Source of the DNA: AP-15 sp963790875 | Lineage (GTDB): Bacteria > Pseudomonadota > Alphaproteobacteria > ATCC43930 > CGMCC-115725 | Assembly (NCBI GenBank): GCA_963790875.1 | Contig: CAWBQT010000016.1 | Coordinates: 310,001 to 374,000, forward strand | Length of the DNA: 64,000 nucleotides | Direction: 5' to 3' | In this document: piece after piece, positions 53,446-62,413 of the stretch | Layout: each line of letters opens with the position of its first letter | Position numbering within the stretch: position 1 is the stretch's first letter | The notes under the pieces: model-generated | Seen by the model: the letters and a program-made list of their open reading frames with translations, nothing else | What the model was told of the DNA's origin: nothing | Database searches by the model: none | Made by a program: the position numbers and the translations under genes

Positions 53446-54600
53446 CTACGTTGTGCTGGCTCGGGCCACAGGTCGCAAAACCACTTTGGTCCAGCGCGGC
53501 TCGCGCGAGTCAAAATGACGGTACGCGTCAGGTGCCGCGCCCAGCTCGAGGCAATGGGAGACGATGAAGGAAGGCCTGGCCTGGCCGGCATGGATCAACC
53601 GGCAAAGGTGCCGATTGTATGCCTTGACGTTGGTTTGGCCGGAACCCATGCGAAGTCCCTTCGAAAAGAAGGCTCCCATACCAAAGGCTATCTGCCCCTG
53701 TCGGCTCATCTCGTCGGGCCCTTTCAAGTCTTCCGGCACGAACACGCCGACAACGCCGATACCCGCTGTCGGTCGCACCGAGGCGACGAGTTTGTTGATG
53801 GTCATGTTCGGATGTTCGTGGCCTGCCGGATCGTGTGCTTGCCAGCCAACGCATTCGCACCCCCTATCGGCGCCGGCGCCACCGGTCAGCTGTTTTACCC
53901 GTTCGACCGGATCCTCCCTCGTATCGTCGATCGGAATGGCACCGATCTGCTCGGCGAGCTTCGGTCGGTCCGGATGCCGGTCGACGACCATAACTTTGGA
54001 AGCCTGTTTGAGGATCGCCGAATAGGCAGCCAGCAGCCCGACCGGCCCGGCGCCATATACGACGACAAAGTCGCCGGCCTCGACAGCGGCGAGTTCCGTC
54101 GCATGCCAACCGGTGGGCCAAATATCGGCGAGCATCACATAGTCGACCTCTTTCTCCTCAGCATCCGACGGCAGAACGAGGCAGTTGAAGTCAGCGAAAG
54201 GAACCCGTAGCAGCTCGGCTTGGCCGCCCTGATAGGGTCCCATTTCGGCATAACCATATGCCGCGCCCGCTGATCCTGGATTGGTGGTCAAGCAGAACCC
54301 GGTCAGGCCGCGTCCGCAATTTTCGCAGAAACCGCAGCTAATATTGAACGGAAGGCACACCCAATCGCTCTTTTTTACCCGCTCCACGGCGGGCCCGATC
54401 TCAACGACGCGGCCGAGGTTTTCGTGGCCGAGCACTTTTCCCCGCTCCACGCTCGTTCGGCCTTCATACATATGCAAATCGGAGCCGCAGATGTTGGTCG
54501 CTGTAATCCGAACCAGAGCATCGGTCGGTTGTTCGATCCGCGGGTCCGGAACGTCGCGGATAGTCACATCACGCGGGCCGTTATAAACGAGAGCTTTCAT
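53446..54600 (-). CDS. Zinc-dependent alcohol dehydrogenase, glutathione-independent formaldehyde dehydrogenase-like
   Basis: The 384-residue protein is a medium-chain dehydrogenase. ATNICGSDLHMYEGRT has the catalytic-zinc Cys, GHENLGRVVEIG the zinc His-Glu, and CGFCENCGRGLTGFC the structural-zinc Cys cluster. VVYGAGPVGLLAAYSAIL is the NAD site. Inserted segments (GAAYGYAEMGPYQGGQAELL, ECVGWQAHDPAGHEHPNMTI) are those of the FdhA/glutathione-independent formaldehyde dehydrogenase group, which oxidises formaldehyde to formate without glutathione. It lies beside the alcohol-oxidising xox block, which supports such a role. Confidence 0.85.
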   Translation of the reverse strand: MKALVYNGPRDVTIRDVPDPRIEQPTDALVRITATNICGSDLHMYEGRTSVERGKVLGHENLGRVVEIGPAVERVKKSDWVCLPFNISCGFCENCGRGLTGFCLTTNPGSAGAAYGYAEMGPYQGGQAELLRVPFADFNCLVLPSDAEEKEVDYVMLADIWPTGWHATELAAVEAGDFVVVYGAGPVGLLAAYSAILKQASKVMVVDRHPDRPKLAEQIGAIPIDDTREDPVERVKQLTGGAGADRGCECVGWQAHDPAGHEHPNMTINKLVASVRPTAGIGVVGVFVPEDLKGPDEMSRQGQIAFGMGAFFSKGLRMGSGQTNVKAYNRHLCRLIHAGQARPSFIVSHCLELGAAPDAYRHFDSREPRWTKVVLRPVARASTT

Positions 54601-54792
54601 TGTCGAGATCCCTGAGTCTGAGGTCCTATCTGCAGTGAATTCTTCTCATAGCGAAGAGTTTACCTTGGCGACGTGTTTTTGCCGAACTGCCCGGAATGCC
54701 GACGGGATGCGCTGAAAAATCGGGAGCAAATTCGTGCGCGCTGAATCCGCATTCGGCTGTTGAGCTCCGCCGTTGCCCGAGGCGCTCGGCCC

Positions 54793-55203
54793 TTACAAAG
54801 CTGCGACAGCAGCTTCGGCCACGGCCTGGTCCTGATCACCGTCGCCACCGCTGACGCCAATCGCCCCGACGATCTGATTTCCCCGTTTGAGCGGTACCCC
54901 GCCTACGAAAATCATGATGCGTCCATGGTTCGACAGATGGATACCGTAAAAACTCCCGCCTGGTTGTGCTTTTTCAGCCAGGTCCTTGGTGGCGATGTCG
55001 AACATCCGGGCGGTGAATGCTTTGTTGATCGAAATGTCGATACTGCCGATCCAGGCTCCATCCATGCGGATATGACTGATCAAATTACCGCCGGTATCGA
55101 CAACAGCAATATTGCTCGGCGAACCGAGCTCACGGGCCTTGGCCTCACCCGCAACTGTCACACGCCGCGCGTCATCGAGTGATATGGTCTGCTGCTGGAG
55201 CAT
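54793..55203 (-). CDS. GlcG/HbpS-family (heme-binding-like) protein
   Basis: The 136-residue product has the GlcG/HbpS (DUF336) fold. ISLDDARRVTVAGEAKAREL leads to NIAVVDTGGNLISHIRMDGA and WIGSIDISINKAFTARMFDI, ending in GGVPLKRGNQIVGAIGVSGG. Members bind heme or cobalamin or occur with diol- and alcohol-metabolism genes, where their role is unclear. It is divergent from the ctaG-cox-xox unit, with about 165 bp between the start codons. Confidence 0.85.
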   Translation of the reverse strand: MLQQQTISLDDARRVTVAGEAKARELGSPSNIAVVDTGGNLISHIRMDGAWIGSIDISINKAFTARMFDIATKDLAEKAQPGGSFYGIHLSNHGRIMIFVGGVPLKRGNQIVGAIGVSGGDGDQDQAVAEAAVAAL

Positions 55204-55367
55204 GCTTGGTTTCCTTGCGCCTACTCCATCAAACCGAGTTCCGCTCGGTTGGTTCCGGCATTTCGATCGAACCTGCCGGGCAAATAGATTTGGCGCAGCT
55301 CCGGAACCTTGGGCTGCAGCGGTCGTTGAAAATAGTCGCGCCGGCGAGCCGAGTAGCGGGGGCGGAT

Positions 55368-56198
55368 GTGACCACGACCTGGCACTACCCTGGGGTCATT
55401 CCGTATTGCGGCCCCGCGCCATCGCCGGGCTCGCTGCTGACGAGCTGGAACCTCGACCCGGTACTGATCGCTGTCCTCGTCGCGGTCGCAGTGATTTATG
55501 CGCTCGGCGTACCCCGTATCGACGCTAGCAGAGGTGGCCCGGGCGCGGGTGAAAAGGCCGCGTTCTATACCGGGTGGGTGGCCGCGGCCCTGGCTCTAGT
55601 GTCGCCGCTTTGCGCGCTCTCGGTTTCGCTGTTCGCCGCTCGTGTCGGGCAGCACATGATCCTGACATTGTTGGCAGCACCGCTCGTCGCTGCCGGGAGA
55701 CCGCTGGGGGTCACTGCCGCGGCCTTCGGCGTGACGTTACGATGGCGGCGATGGATAAGGCCTGCCCCGCTGACCGCCGCAGCGGTGTTCGCTCTACTGC
55801 TGTGGTTTTGGCACGCGCCCGGACCTTATACCGCCACCTTTGACAGCACGATCGTCTACTGGACGATGCACCTGACCGTCATCGGCGGCGGGCTGTGGCT
55901 ATGGTACGGGCTGCTCGACACACGTGGGACGACCCTCCTGCACCGGATGGCCGCAGGCATCCTCTCGACTGTCCAGATGGGATTCCTCGGTGCGCTGATC
56001 ACCCTGGCACCTCGGCCGCTCTATCCGCCTCATCTGTTGACCACCGCGGCCTGGGGCATGACCCAACTCCAGGATCAGCAGCTCGGCGGGGCGATCATGT
56101 GGGTTCCCGGCGGTGGGATTTTCCTCGCCTTCGCCATGCTGACGCTGTGGCCGGTTCTATCCGGGCCGAGCCGGCTGGAGGCCCGGCGCGGCGGATGA
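55368..56198 (+). CDS. ctaG: Cytochrome c oxidase assembly protein, CtaG (caa3) family
   Basis: A 276-residue membrane protein with about seven helices. TTTWHYPGVIPYCGPAPSPG begins the periplasmic N-terminus. Then come DPVLIAVLVAVAVIYALGVP, the signature FAARVGQHMILTLLAAPLVA with the conserved His, LLWFWHAPGPYTATFDSTIV, and MHLTVIGGGLWLWYGLL. Proteins of this family deliver copper to the oxidase. GTG 55368 after GGGGGCGGAT starts right before the family core; the frame is open from 55179. It heads the oxidase operon. Confidence 0.82.
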   Translation: MTTTWHYPGVIPYCGPAPSPGSLLTSWNLDPVLIAVLVAVAVIYALGVPRIDASRGGPGAGEKAAFYTGWVAAALALVSPLCALSVSLFAARVGQHMILTLLAAPLVAAGRPLGVTAAAFGVTLRWRRWIRPAPLTAAAVFALLLWFWHAPGPYTATFDSTIVYWTMHLTVIGGGLWLWYGLLDTRGTTLLHRMAAGILSTVQMGFLGALITLAPRPLYPPHLLTTAAWGMTQLQDQQLGGAIMWVPGGGIFLAFAMLTLWPVLSGPSRLEARRGG

Positions 56199-56225
56199 AC
56201 CACAAGGACGACCTGAGCGAAACGC

Positions 56226-57244
56226 TTGTCGCCGGTAAATACCTTCAGCCGGTTTGAGGGCGTGGCAGCCGTGTTAATAGCCTCAGCCGACGCCGCCACC
56301 CCATTGTCCTATCTACGCGGATTCGGCGCCAAGGCCTACCCGGTGGCGGCGCTCACCTGGGGACTACTCGTTATTTCAATCGTCGTCATCCTCGTGTGCA
56401 CCACCTTCGTCGTCGTCGGCGCGTGGCGGCGTCGCGCGCTCGCCGGCGACGCTGTCGAGCGGGTGCCCGTCGAGCGCGGGCCGGCCGGTCTCGGCTGGAT
56501 CTCGATCGGCGTTGGGATTTCGTCCGTTGTGCTGCTCGGCTCGCTGATCTGGACGGTAATCGTTCTCGCCGATATCAGTGGACCGCCCAGCAACCCACAA
56601 GTGACCATCGAGGTCACCGGTCAACAATGGTGGTGGAAGGCGCGCTATCTGAGCGCCGCTCCCTCGCGCGTTCTGACCACCGCCAACGAGTTCCATATTC
56701 CGACCGGCGAGCCGGTGCGAGTGCAGCTGATCGGTGCCGACGTCATCCATTCGTTTTGGGTCCCCGCGTTGACCGGAAAGACCGAAACGATCCCAGGGCT
56801 GGTTAATCAGACCTGGCTCGAAGCGAGCCGCCCCGGGATTTACCGTGGTCAGTGCACCGAGTTTTGCGGCTGGCAGCATGCCCATATGGCGTTCTTTCTG
56901 ATTGCCGAACCCGCGCCTTTAATTCCTGGTTGGAGCGTCAGCTTCAACCGATATCATTCCCGGCTTCGCCGGAGGTCGGGCGGGGCGAGCGCCTCTTTGT
57001 CTTTCATTGCGGCGCTTGCCATGCGGTTCGTGGCACCGGCGCGGGCGGCACGGTGGCGCCGGACCTGACCCATCTGATGAGCCGAAGCACGATCGCCGCC
57101 GGGACTTTGCCGAACAACCCCGGAAACCTCTCGGGTTGGATCGCCAACCCGCAGGCGATCAAGCCCGGGACCCGGATGCCGACCCTCTATCTCTCCGGGC
57201 CGGACCTCCAGGATATCCGCACCTTTCTGGCAACGCTCAACTGA
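56226..57244 (+). pseudogene. coxB: Cytochrome c oxidase subunit II with fused cytochrome c, one frameshift
   Basis: The first frame gives the two anchor helices (AALTWGLLVISIVVILVCTT, ISIGVGISSVVLLGSLIWTV) and the cupredoxin domain with EVTGQQWWWKARYL, GADVIHSFWVPAL and the CuA motif GQCTEFCGWQHAHM. At about 56916-56920 it shifts into a second frame, FNSWLERQLQPISFPASPEV then GRGERLFVFHCGACHAVRGT, a cytochrome c domain with heme motif CGACH and distal Met in GTRMP. One missing base in CGCCTTTAATT restores the fusion. TTG 56226 or GTG 56262 are candidate starts. Confidence 0.82.
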
Positions 57245-57254
57245 GGCGACGGCC

Positions 57255-59202
57255 GTGACCGTTTCGGATATCGAAAGAACGCCGGAGATCGCCTCCGCTT
57301 CGGTTGCCTACGACCGCGGGCTCGACCGCATCTGGGGGACCGAGCCCGGCATCGCCGGCTGGCTCTCGACCGTTGATCATAAAAAGATTGGCATTCGCTA
57401 CATCGTCACCGCCTTCGTCTTCCTCGCGTTGGGTGGCATCGAAGCGCTGATCATGCGGGTCCAGCTGGCCCGACCGGATCAGCATTTTCTGACTCCGGAG
57501 CAATACAACCAGCTGTTCTCGACCCACGGCATGACGATGATGTTTCTCTACGCGCTGCCGATATTGTCCGGGTTCAGCAATTATCTGTGGCCGCTGGTGC
57601 TGGGCTCGCGCGACATGGCGTTTCCTCGCCTCAATGCATTATCGTACTGGATCTACCTCGCCGCTGGCATCTTCATGTATGCCGGGTTTGCTATCGGGTG
57701 CCGGGCCGAACAACGGCTGGTTCAATTACGTGCCCAATGCCGAGCGGCCGTTCAACCCGGGCCTCAACATCGATTTCTATTCGCTGGGAATGATTTTCCT
57801 CGGCATCTCCACGACCGTGGGCGCGGCCAATTTTGTCGTCACATTTCTACGGACGCGAGCGCCCGGCATGGCGATCGACCGGGTTCCGATCATGACCTGG
57901 GGCACCTTGACCGCTTCGGCCGCCAACCTCCTCGTGGTGCCGAGCGTCAGCCTCGCCTTTCTGCTGCTGTGGATGGATCGGCAGTTCAGCACACATTTCT
58001 TTGACGTTTCGCAAGAGGGCCAGCCGCTGTTGTGGCAGCACCTCTTCTGGATTTTCGCCCATCCATGGGTCTATGTCGTGGTGTTGCCGGCGATGGGCAT
58101 GGTATCGGTGGCATTGCCGGTGTTCTGCCGCCGGCCGCTCGTCGGCTACACGCCGGTCGTGTTGTCGACCGTGGCGACGATGATCCTCGGCTTTGGCGTA
58201 TGGGTACACCACATGTTCGCGACTGGGCTCCCCAGCCTGGCGCTGTCCTTGTTCAGCAGCGTGTCGATCATCATATCGGTTCCGAGTGCAGTTGCGGTGT
58301 TCGCCTGGACCGCAACGATCTGCCTCGGCCGCCCGGTTATCACCACCGCCTTTTTGTTCTTCGCCAGCATGATCGTGCTGTTCGTGATCGGCGGGGTGTC
58401 TGGTTTTATGACCGGATCGGTACCGGTCGATTGGCAGCTGACCGATACTTATTTTGTCGTCGCCCACATTCATTATGTCCTGATCGGCATCAACGTCTTT
58501 CCGGTGGCGGGCGCCCTTTATTACTGGTTCCCGAAGATGACCGGTCGGATGCTCGACGAGCGGCTCGGCAAATGGAACTTCTGGACCATGTTCATCGGCA
58601 TAAACCTCGCCTTTCTGCCGATGCATCTGACCGGGCTCTTCGGCATGCCGCGGCGTGTCTACACCTATCCCACCGGCATGGGGTGGAGCAACTTGAACAT
58701 GCTCACTAGTATCGGCGCTTTCGTTTTCGCGTTCGGCGTGCTGCTGCTGGTGATCAACATCGCCAAAAGCTTGCACCACGGGCGCCTCGCCGGCGCCAAC
58801 CCCTGGGATGCGGCCACCCTCGAATGGTCGGTGTCTTCGCCGCCTCCGCCCTACAACTTTGCCGTCATCCCGATCGTGGAGAGCCGCCATCCGCTGTGGG
58901 AGGACCGCCTGCGCGAAAGCGAAAGGCGCACTTCGGTGGGACAAGGGATGGTGCTCGATCATGGGCGCGAGACGATCGCAACGACACCGCTCGACGGCGA
59001 GCCCGATTTGATACTCAAGATGCCCGAAGATTCCTATGCGCCGTTCATCCTGACCGTCGCCATCACGGGGGGCTTTACCGGGCTCTTGGTGCATTGGTGG
59101 TGGCTGGCGGCGGTCTGCGGACTTGTCGCCTCCGGCGCGCTACTGGTCTGGCTGTGGCCGGAGCGACAATTGGGCCAAGTCGCGAGCGTTGCGGATGACT
59201 GA
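57255..59202 (+). pseudogene. ctaD: Cytochrome c oxidase subunit I (CoxN-like), one frameshift
   Basis: Two frames give a full ~650-residue subunit I. The first, GTG 57255, reads STVDHKKIGIRYIVTAFVFL and STHGMTMMFLYALPILSGFS (heme a His). Near 57690-57700 it shifts to AGPNNGWFNYVPNAERPFNP, then WIFAHPWVYVVVLPAMGMVS (CuB His), VWVHHMFATGLP (CuB His pair) and TDTYFVVAHIHYVLIGINVF (heme a3 and heme a His). The usual HPEVY Glu is Trp. The C-terminus has two additional helices (FILTVAITGGFTGLLVHWWW). The active-site metals are all conserved. Confidence 0.83.
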
Positions 59203-59794
59203 CACCGCTCTCGGCTCGGCTCCTCTACCGATCGGCGGGATCGAGCGCCGTGGTCTCGGTTGGTGGGGAATGCTTTGCCTGATCGCCAGCGAGGCGGCGC
59301 TGTTCACCTATCTGCTGTTCAGCTACTTCTATTTCGACGTTCAACTCGATGCCGCCTGGCTGCCGCGCCAAGCGCCGCCGCTCACTCTAGCGCTGCCGAA
59401 CACCCTCATACTGCTGATGAGCAGCATCGCCGCCTGGACCGGCGAGCGCGGTGTCAAACGCGGTGCGCGGGCCCAACAGTTGACCGGGGCCGCATCGGCG
59501 TTGATGCTCGGTATCGTTTTCGTTATCGTGCAAGGATTCGAATGGCACAACCGTGCCGCTTCGATCCGGACGAGCACCTACGCTTCGCTATACTATACGG
59601 TTACGGGCTTCCATATGGCGCATGTCGTGGTCGGGCTAGTCATATTGCTGATGGTGCTGGTCTGGTCGGGGCTCGGCTATTTCGACCGGCGTCGGCACGC
59701 CCCGGTGCTGATCGGCAACGTCTACTGGCATTTCGTCGACGCTGTTTGGCTGGCGGTGTTTGCGACTTTTTACCTAACCCCTCGCCTGTGGTGA
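59195..59794 (+). CDS. coxC: Cytochrome c oxidase subunit III
   Basis: The 199-residue product is a short, five-helix subunit III: GLGWWGMLCLIASEAALFTY, LLFSYFYFDVQ, LALPNTLILLMSSIAAWTGE, IVFVIVQGFEWHNRA and FHMAHVVVGLVILLMVLVWS, ending YWHFVDAVWLAVFATFYL. Conserved Glu and His residues (SEAALF, GFHMAHV, YWHFVD) fit the family. ATG 59195 overlaps the end of the subunit I gene (GGATGACTGA), so they are translationally coupled. The subunit stabilises the oxidase and the oxygen path. Confidence 0.9.
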   Translation: MTDTALGSAPLPIGGIERRGLGWWGMLCLIASEAALFTYLLFSYFYFDVQLDAAWLPRQAPPLTLALPNTLILLMSSIAAWTGERGVKRGARAQQLTGAASALMLGIVFVIVQGFEWHNRAASIRTSTYASLYYTVTGFHMAHVVVGLVILLMVLVWSGLGYFDRRRHAPVLIGNVYWHFVDAVWLAVFATFYLTPRLW

Positions 59795-59800
59795 GCAGGG

Positions 59801-60244
59801 ATGACGCCCGCTGCGCATCCCCGCGTAATCCGTCCATCGGGCGCATCCGGAGGCGCCGGTCTTGGCGCTCTCTTTTTCGGGCTGAGCGCCGGGCCTGTGG
59901 CCTGGTACTTTCAGCTCATCGTCAATTATGCGCTCGCCAGTCACAGCTGCTTTCCGGATGGCTCACCGCTGGGCGAGCCGGCAGGGTGGCATGCCGTCGC
60001 CGCTATCGCCTTTGCCGCCAACATCGTCGCGATCCTTGTAGCGCTTGGTGCCAGCGCGGTGTCGCTGCGGATTTGGCTTTCCATGCGCCATGATCATCCG
60101 GCGCTCCACAGCGACATTCTGGCGCCGGCCATCGGTCGTGGGCAGTTTCTTGCATCGACGAGTGCGATGACCGGCCTCGGCTCAGTGGCGGCAACGGTCT
60201 TTTCCTTGATGGCCCTGCTGACGGTGCCGCCATGCGCCGGTTAA
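59801..60244 (+). CDS. Membrane protein of the oxidase operon
   Basis: A 147-residue product with about three helices (GLGALFFGLSAGPVAWYFQL, AVAAIAFAANIVAILVALGA, GLGSVAATVFSLMALLTVPP). It lies 6 bp after coxC and overlaps the next gene by 13 bp, so it is surely part of the operon. Small membrane proteins at this position accompany coxMNOP-type oxidases. It could be an extra subunit or an assembly factor; no motif decides. Confidence 0.75.
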   Translation: MTPAAHPRVIRPSGASGGAGLGALFFGLSAGPVAWYFQLIVNYALASHSCFPDGSPLGEPAGWHAVAAIAFAANIVAILVALGASAVSLRIWLSMRHDHPALHSDILAPAIGRGQFLASTSAMTGLGSVAATVFSLMALLTVPPCAG

Positions 60245-60597
60245 TCCTAGCTGCAGCGCCGCTTCTGCTCGCCATGACTCATTGCGATGAGAACCCAGGT
60301 AAAAGCTCGGTTGCCGGCGGCAATCCGCAGCGCGGCGCCGTATTGATTGCTGGTCTCGGCTGCGGCTCGTGCCACGACATCCCCGGCGTTCGCGGAGCCG
60401 ATGGCCGGGTCGGTCCGCCGCTCGGCAATATCGGCGAGCGCACGATCATCGCCGGTATGCTGCCGAATACGCCCGACAATATGGTGACGTGGCTACGCAC
60501 GCCACAGAGCGTCGTGCCCGGCAACGCCATGCCGAATATGGAGATCGACAAGCATGATGCGCGCGATGTGGCGGCTTACCTCTACACGCTGCGTTGA
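60232..60597 (+). CDS. c-type cytochrome
   Basis: A 121-residue exported cytochrome c. The N-terminus RRLILAAAPLLLAMTHCDEN is a signal segment; Cys after THC looks like a lipobox, but His before Cys is not canonical. The heme motif is CGSCHDIPG and the distal Met is in NAMPNMEIDK, with ARDVAAYLYTLR as the last helix. It overlaps its neighbours on both sides (13 bp and 44 bp). It is placed to carry electrons between xox proteins and the oxidase. Confidence 0.87.
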   Translation: MRRLILAAAPLLLAMTHCDENPGKSSVAGGNPQRGAVLIAGLGCGSCHDIPGVRGADGRVGPPLGNIGERTIIAGMLPNTPDNMVTWLRTPQSVVPGNAMPNMEIDKHDARDVAAYLYTLR

Positions 60598-62413
60598 GCG
60601 TGCCGCCGTCGCGCTGGCGGCTGCGGTCCTGGCGTTGGTTCCGGCCGCCGCGAGCGCGCAGCCGGCTTCCCCGTCGCAGGCGCAGAAAGCCGTTCCACCC
60701 GCATCCGCGGCGCCAAAGGATGACGGCCAGTGGTCATTCGCGGAAAAGAATTATGCGGGCACGCGCTTTTCGGAGCTCGACCAGATCGATGGCGGTAATG
60801 TGGTCAAGCTGCGCCCCGAATTCACTTTTTCATTGGGCGTCGACAAGGGCGAAGAGGCCGCGCCGCTCGTCGTCGACAACACGATGTATGTCGTCTCCGC
60901 CTATCCGAACAACCTCTTCGCGCTCGACTTGACCAAGCCCGGCGCGCCGATGAAATGGGAATACCAGCCTCATCCGGAGCCGGCGAGCCAGGGGGTTGCT
61001 TGCTGCGACGTGGTCAATCGCGGCGCCGCCTATTGGGATGGCAAGCTGTTCTACAACACGCTTGACGGCAATACGGTCGCTGTCGACGCCAAGACCGGCA
61101 GCGAGGTGTGGAAGACCAAGCTTGGCTACATCAATCGCGGCGAGACGATGACGATGGCGCCGTTGGTCGTGAAGGGGAAGGTGCTGGTCGGCAATTCGGG
61201 GGGCGAGTTCGGCGTGCGCGGCTGGCTCACCGCCCTGGACGCCGACACCGGAAAGCTTGCCTGGAGGGCTTTTAGCACCGGACCCGATAAGGATGTGCTG
61301 ATCGGTCCCGATTTTCACCCCTATTATGCTTCGGAAAAAGGCTCTGACCTCGGCGTCAAGAGCTGGCCGCCGCAAGCCTGGATGACCGGTGGCGGCACGG
61401 TCTGGGGCTGGATCGCCTACGATCCCGATCTGAACTTGATCTACTATGGCGTGGGCAATCCCGGCCCATGGAACCAGGAGCAGCGGCCTGGGGACAACAA
61501 ATGGACCGCGGGGATTTTTTCCCGCGATCCGGATACCGGGGCGGCGAAATGGTTCTACCAGACCTCGCCGCACGACGAACACGATTACGACGGCGTCAAC
61601 GAGATCATCCTGATCGACATGCCGGTCGACGGCAAAATGCGCAAGGTCCTGATTCACCCGGACCGCGACGGCTACCTTTATGCGCTAGACCGTACGACCG
61701 GGCAGGTGCTCTCCGCCAATTCTTATGGACCGGTCAACTCGACAAAGGGTGTCGATCTCAAAACCGGTCGGCCGATCCTCAACCCGGCAAAGGAGACCAA
61801 GCTCGGGCAGACGGTGCGCGACATTTGCCCGACCGCGTCCGGCACGAAGGACTGGGAACCATCAGCGTTCTCGCCACGGACCGGGCTCGTCTACATCCCG
61901 CACGCTAATCTGTGCATGGACTGGGAGAGCCTTCAGGTCAACTACATCTCCGGTACGCCCTATGTCGGTGCCAACGTCGTCATGAAGGCTGGCCCGGGCG
62001 GCAATCGCGGCGTGCTGACCGCCTGGGACCCGGTCGCCGGCAAACCTGTCTGGGAGGATAAGGAAGATCTGCCGGTGTGGAGCGGGGCGCTCGTCACTGC
62101 CGGAGACCTCGTTTTCTACGGAACGATGGAAGGCTGGTTCAAAGCCGTCGACGCAAATACCGGCAAGCTCAAGTGGCAATTCAAGACAGGATCCGGAATC
62201 ATCGGTCAGCCGGTTGCCTATCGTGGGCCTGACGGGCGCGAATACGTCGCGATTTTGTCGGGTGTCGGGGGCTGGGCCGGCGCCATCGTCGCGGGCAATC
62301 TCGACCCCAAGGATCCGACAGCAGCATTGGGTTTCGTCGGTGCGCTCCCCGACCTGAAGCAAAAAACGACCCCTGGAGGGACGCTCTATGTCTTTGCGCT
62401 GCCGCCATCGTAA
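60554..62413 (+). CDS. xoxF: PQQ-dependent alcohol dehydrogenase, XoxF-like (lanthanide type)
   Basis: A 619-residue periplasmic quinoprotein with a signal peptide (AAVALAAAVLALVPAAASAQ) and an eight-blade propeller. The vicinal disulfide is in SQGVACCDVVNRG. The metal and PQQ region includes GNSGGEFGVRGW and GVGNPGPWNQEQRPGDNKWT. The catalytic Asp is in PHDEHDYDGVNEI, and the Asp two residues later (D-Y-D) is the residue that distinguishes lanthanide-dependent XoxF from calcium-dependent MxaF, which has Ala there. WEPSAFSPRTGLVYIP and SGVGGWAG are further family marks. It would oxidise methanol or another alcohol and is followed by xoxG and xoxJ. Confidence 0.88.
   Translation: MMRAMWRLTSTRCVERAAVALAAAVLALVPAAASAQPASPSQAQKAVPPASAAPKDDGQWSFAEKNYAGTRFSELDQIDGGNVVKLRPEFTFSLGVDKGEEAAPLVVDNTMYVVSAYPNNLFALDLTKPGAPMKWEYQPHPEPASQGVACCDVVNRGAAYWDGKLFYNTLDGNTVAVDAKTGSEVWKTKLGYINRGETMTMAPLVVKGKVLVGNSGGEFGVRGWLTALDADTGKLAWRAFSTGPDKDVLIGPDFHPYYASEKGSDLGVKSWPPQAWMTGGGTVWGWIAYDPDLNLIYYGVGNPGPWNQEQRPGDNKWTAGIFSRDPDTGAAKWFYQTSPHDEHDYDGVNEIILIDMPVDGKMRKVLIHPDRDGYLYALDRTTGQVLSANSYGPVNSTKGVDLKTGRPILNPAKETKLGQTVRDICPTASGTKDWEPSAFSPRTGLVYIPHANLCMDWESLQVNYISGTPYVGANVVMKAGPGGNRGVLTAWDPVAGKPVWEDKEDLPVWSGALVTAGDLVFYGTMEGWFKAVDANTGKLKWQFKTGSGIIGQPVAYRGPDGREYVAILSGVGGWAGAIVAGNLDPKDPTAALGFVGALPDLKQKTTPGGTLYVFALPPS

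Noticed and set aside
57847..59094. A 415-codon minus-strand frame opposite ctaD
   Set aside because: It is the complement of conserved oxidase sequence and has shadow-frame composition.
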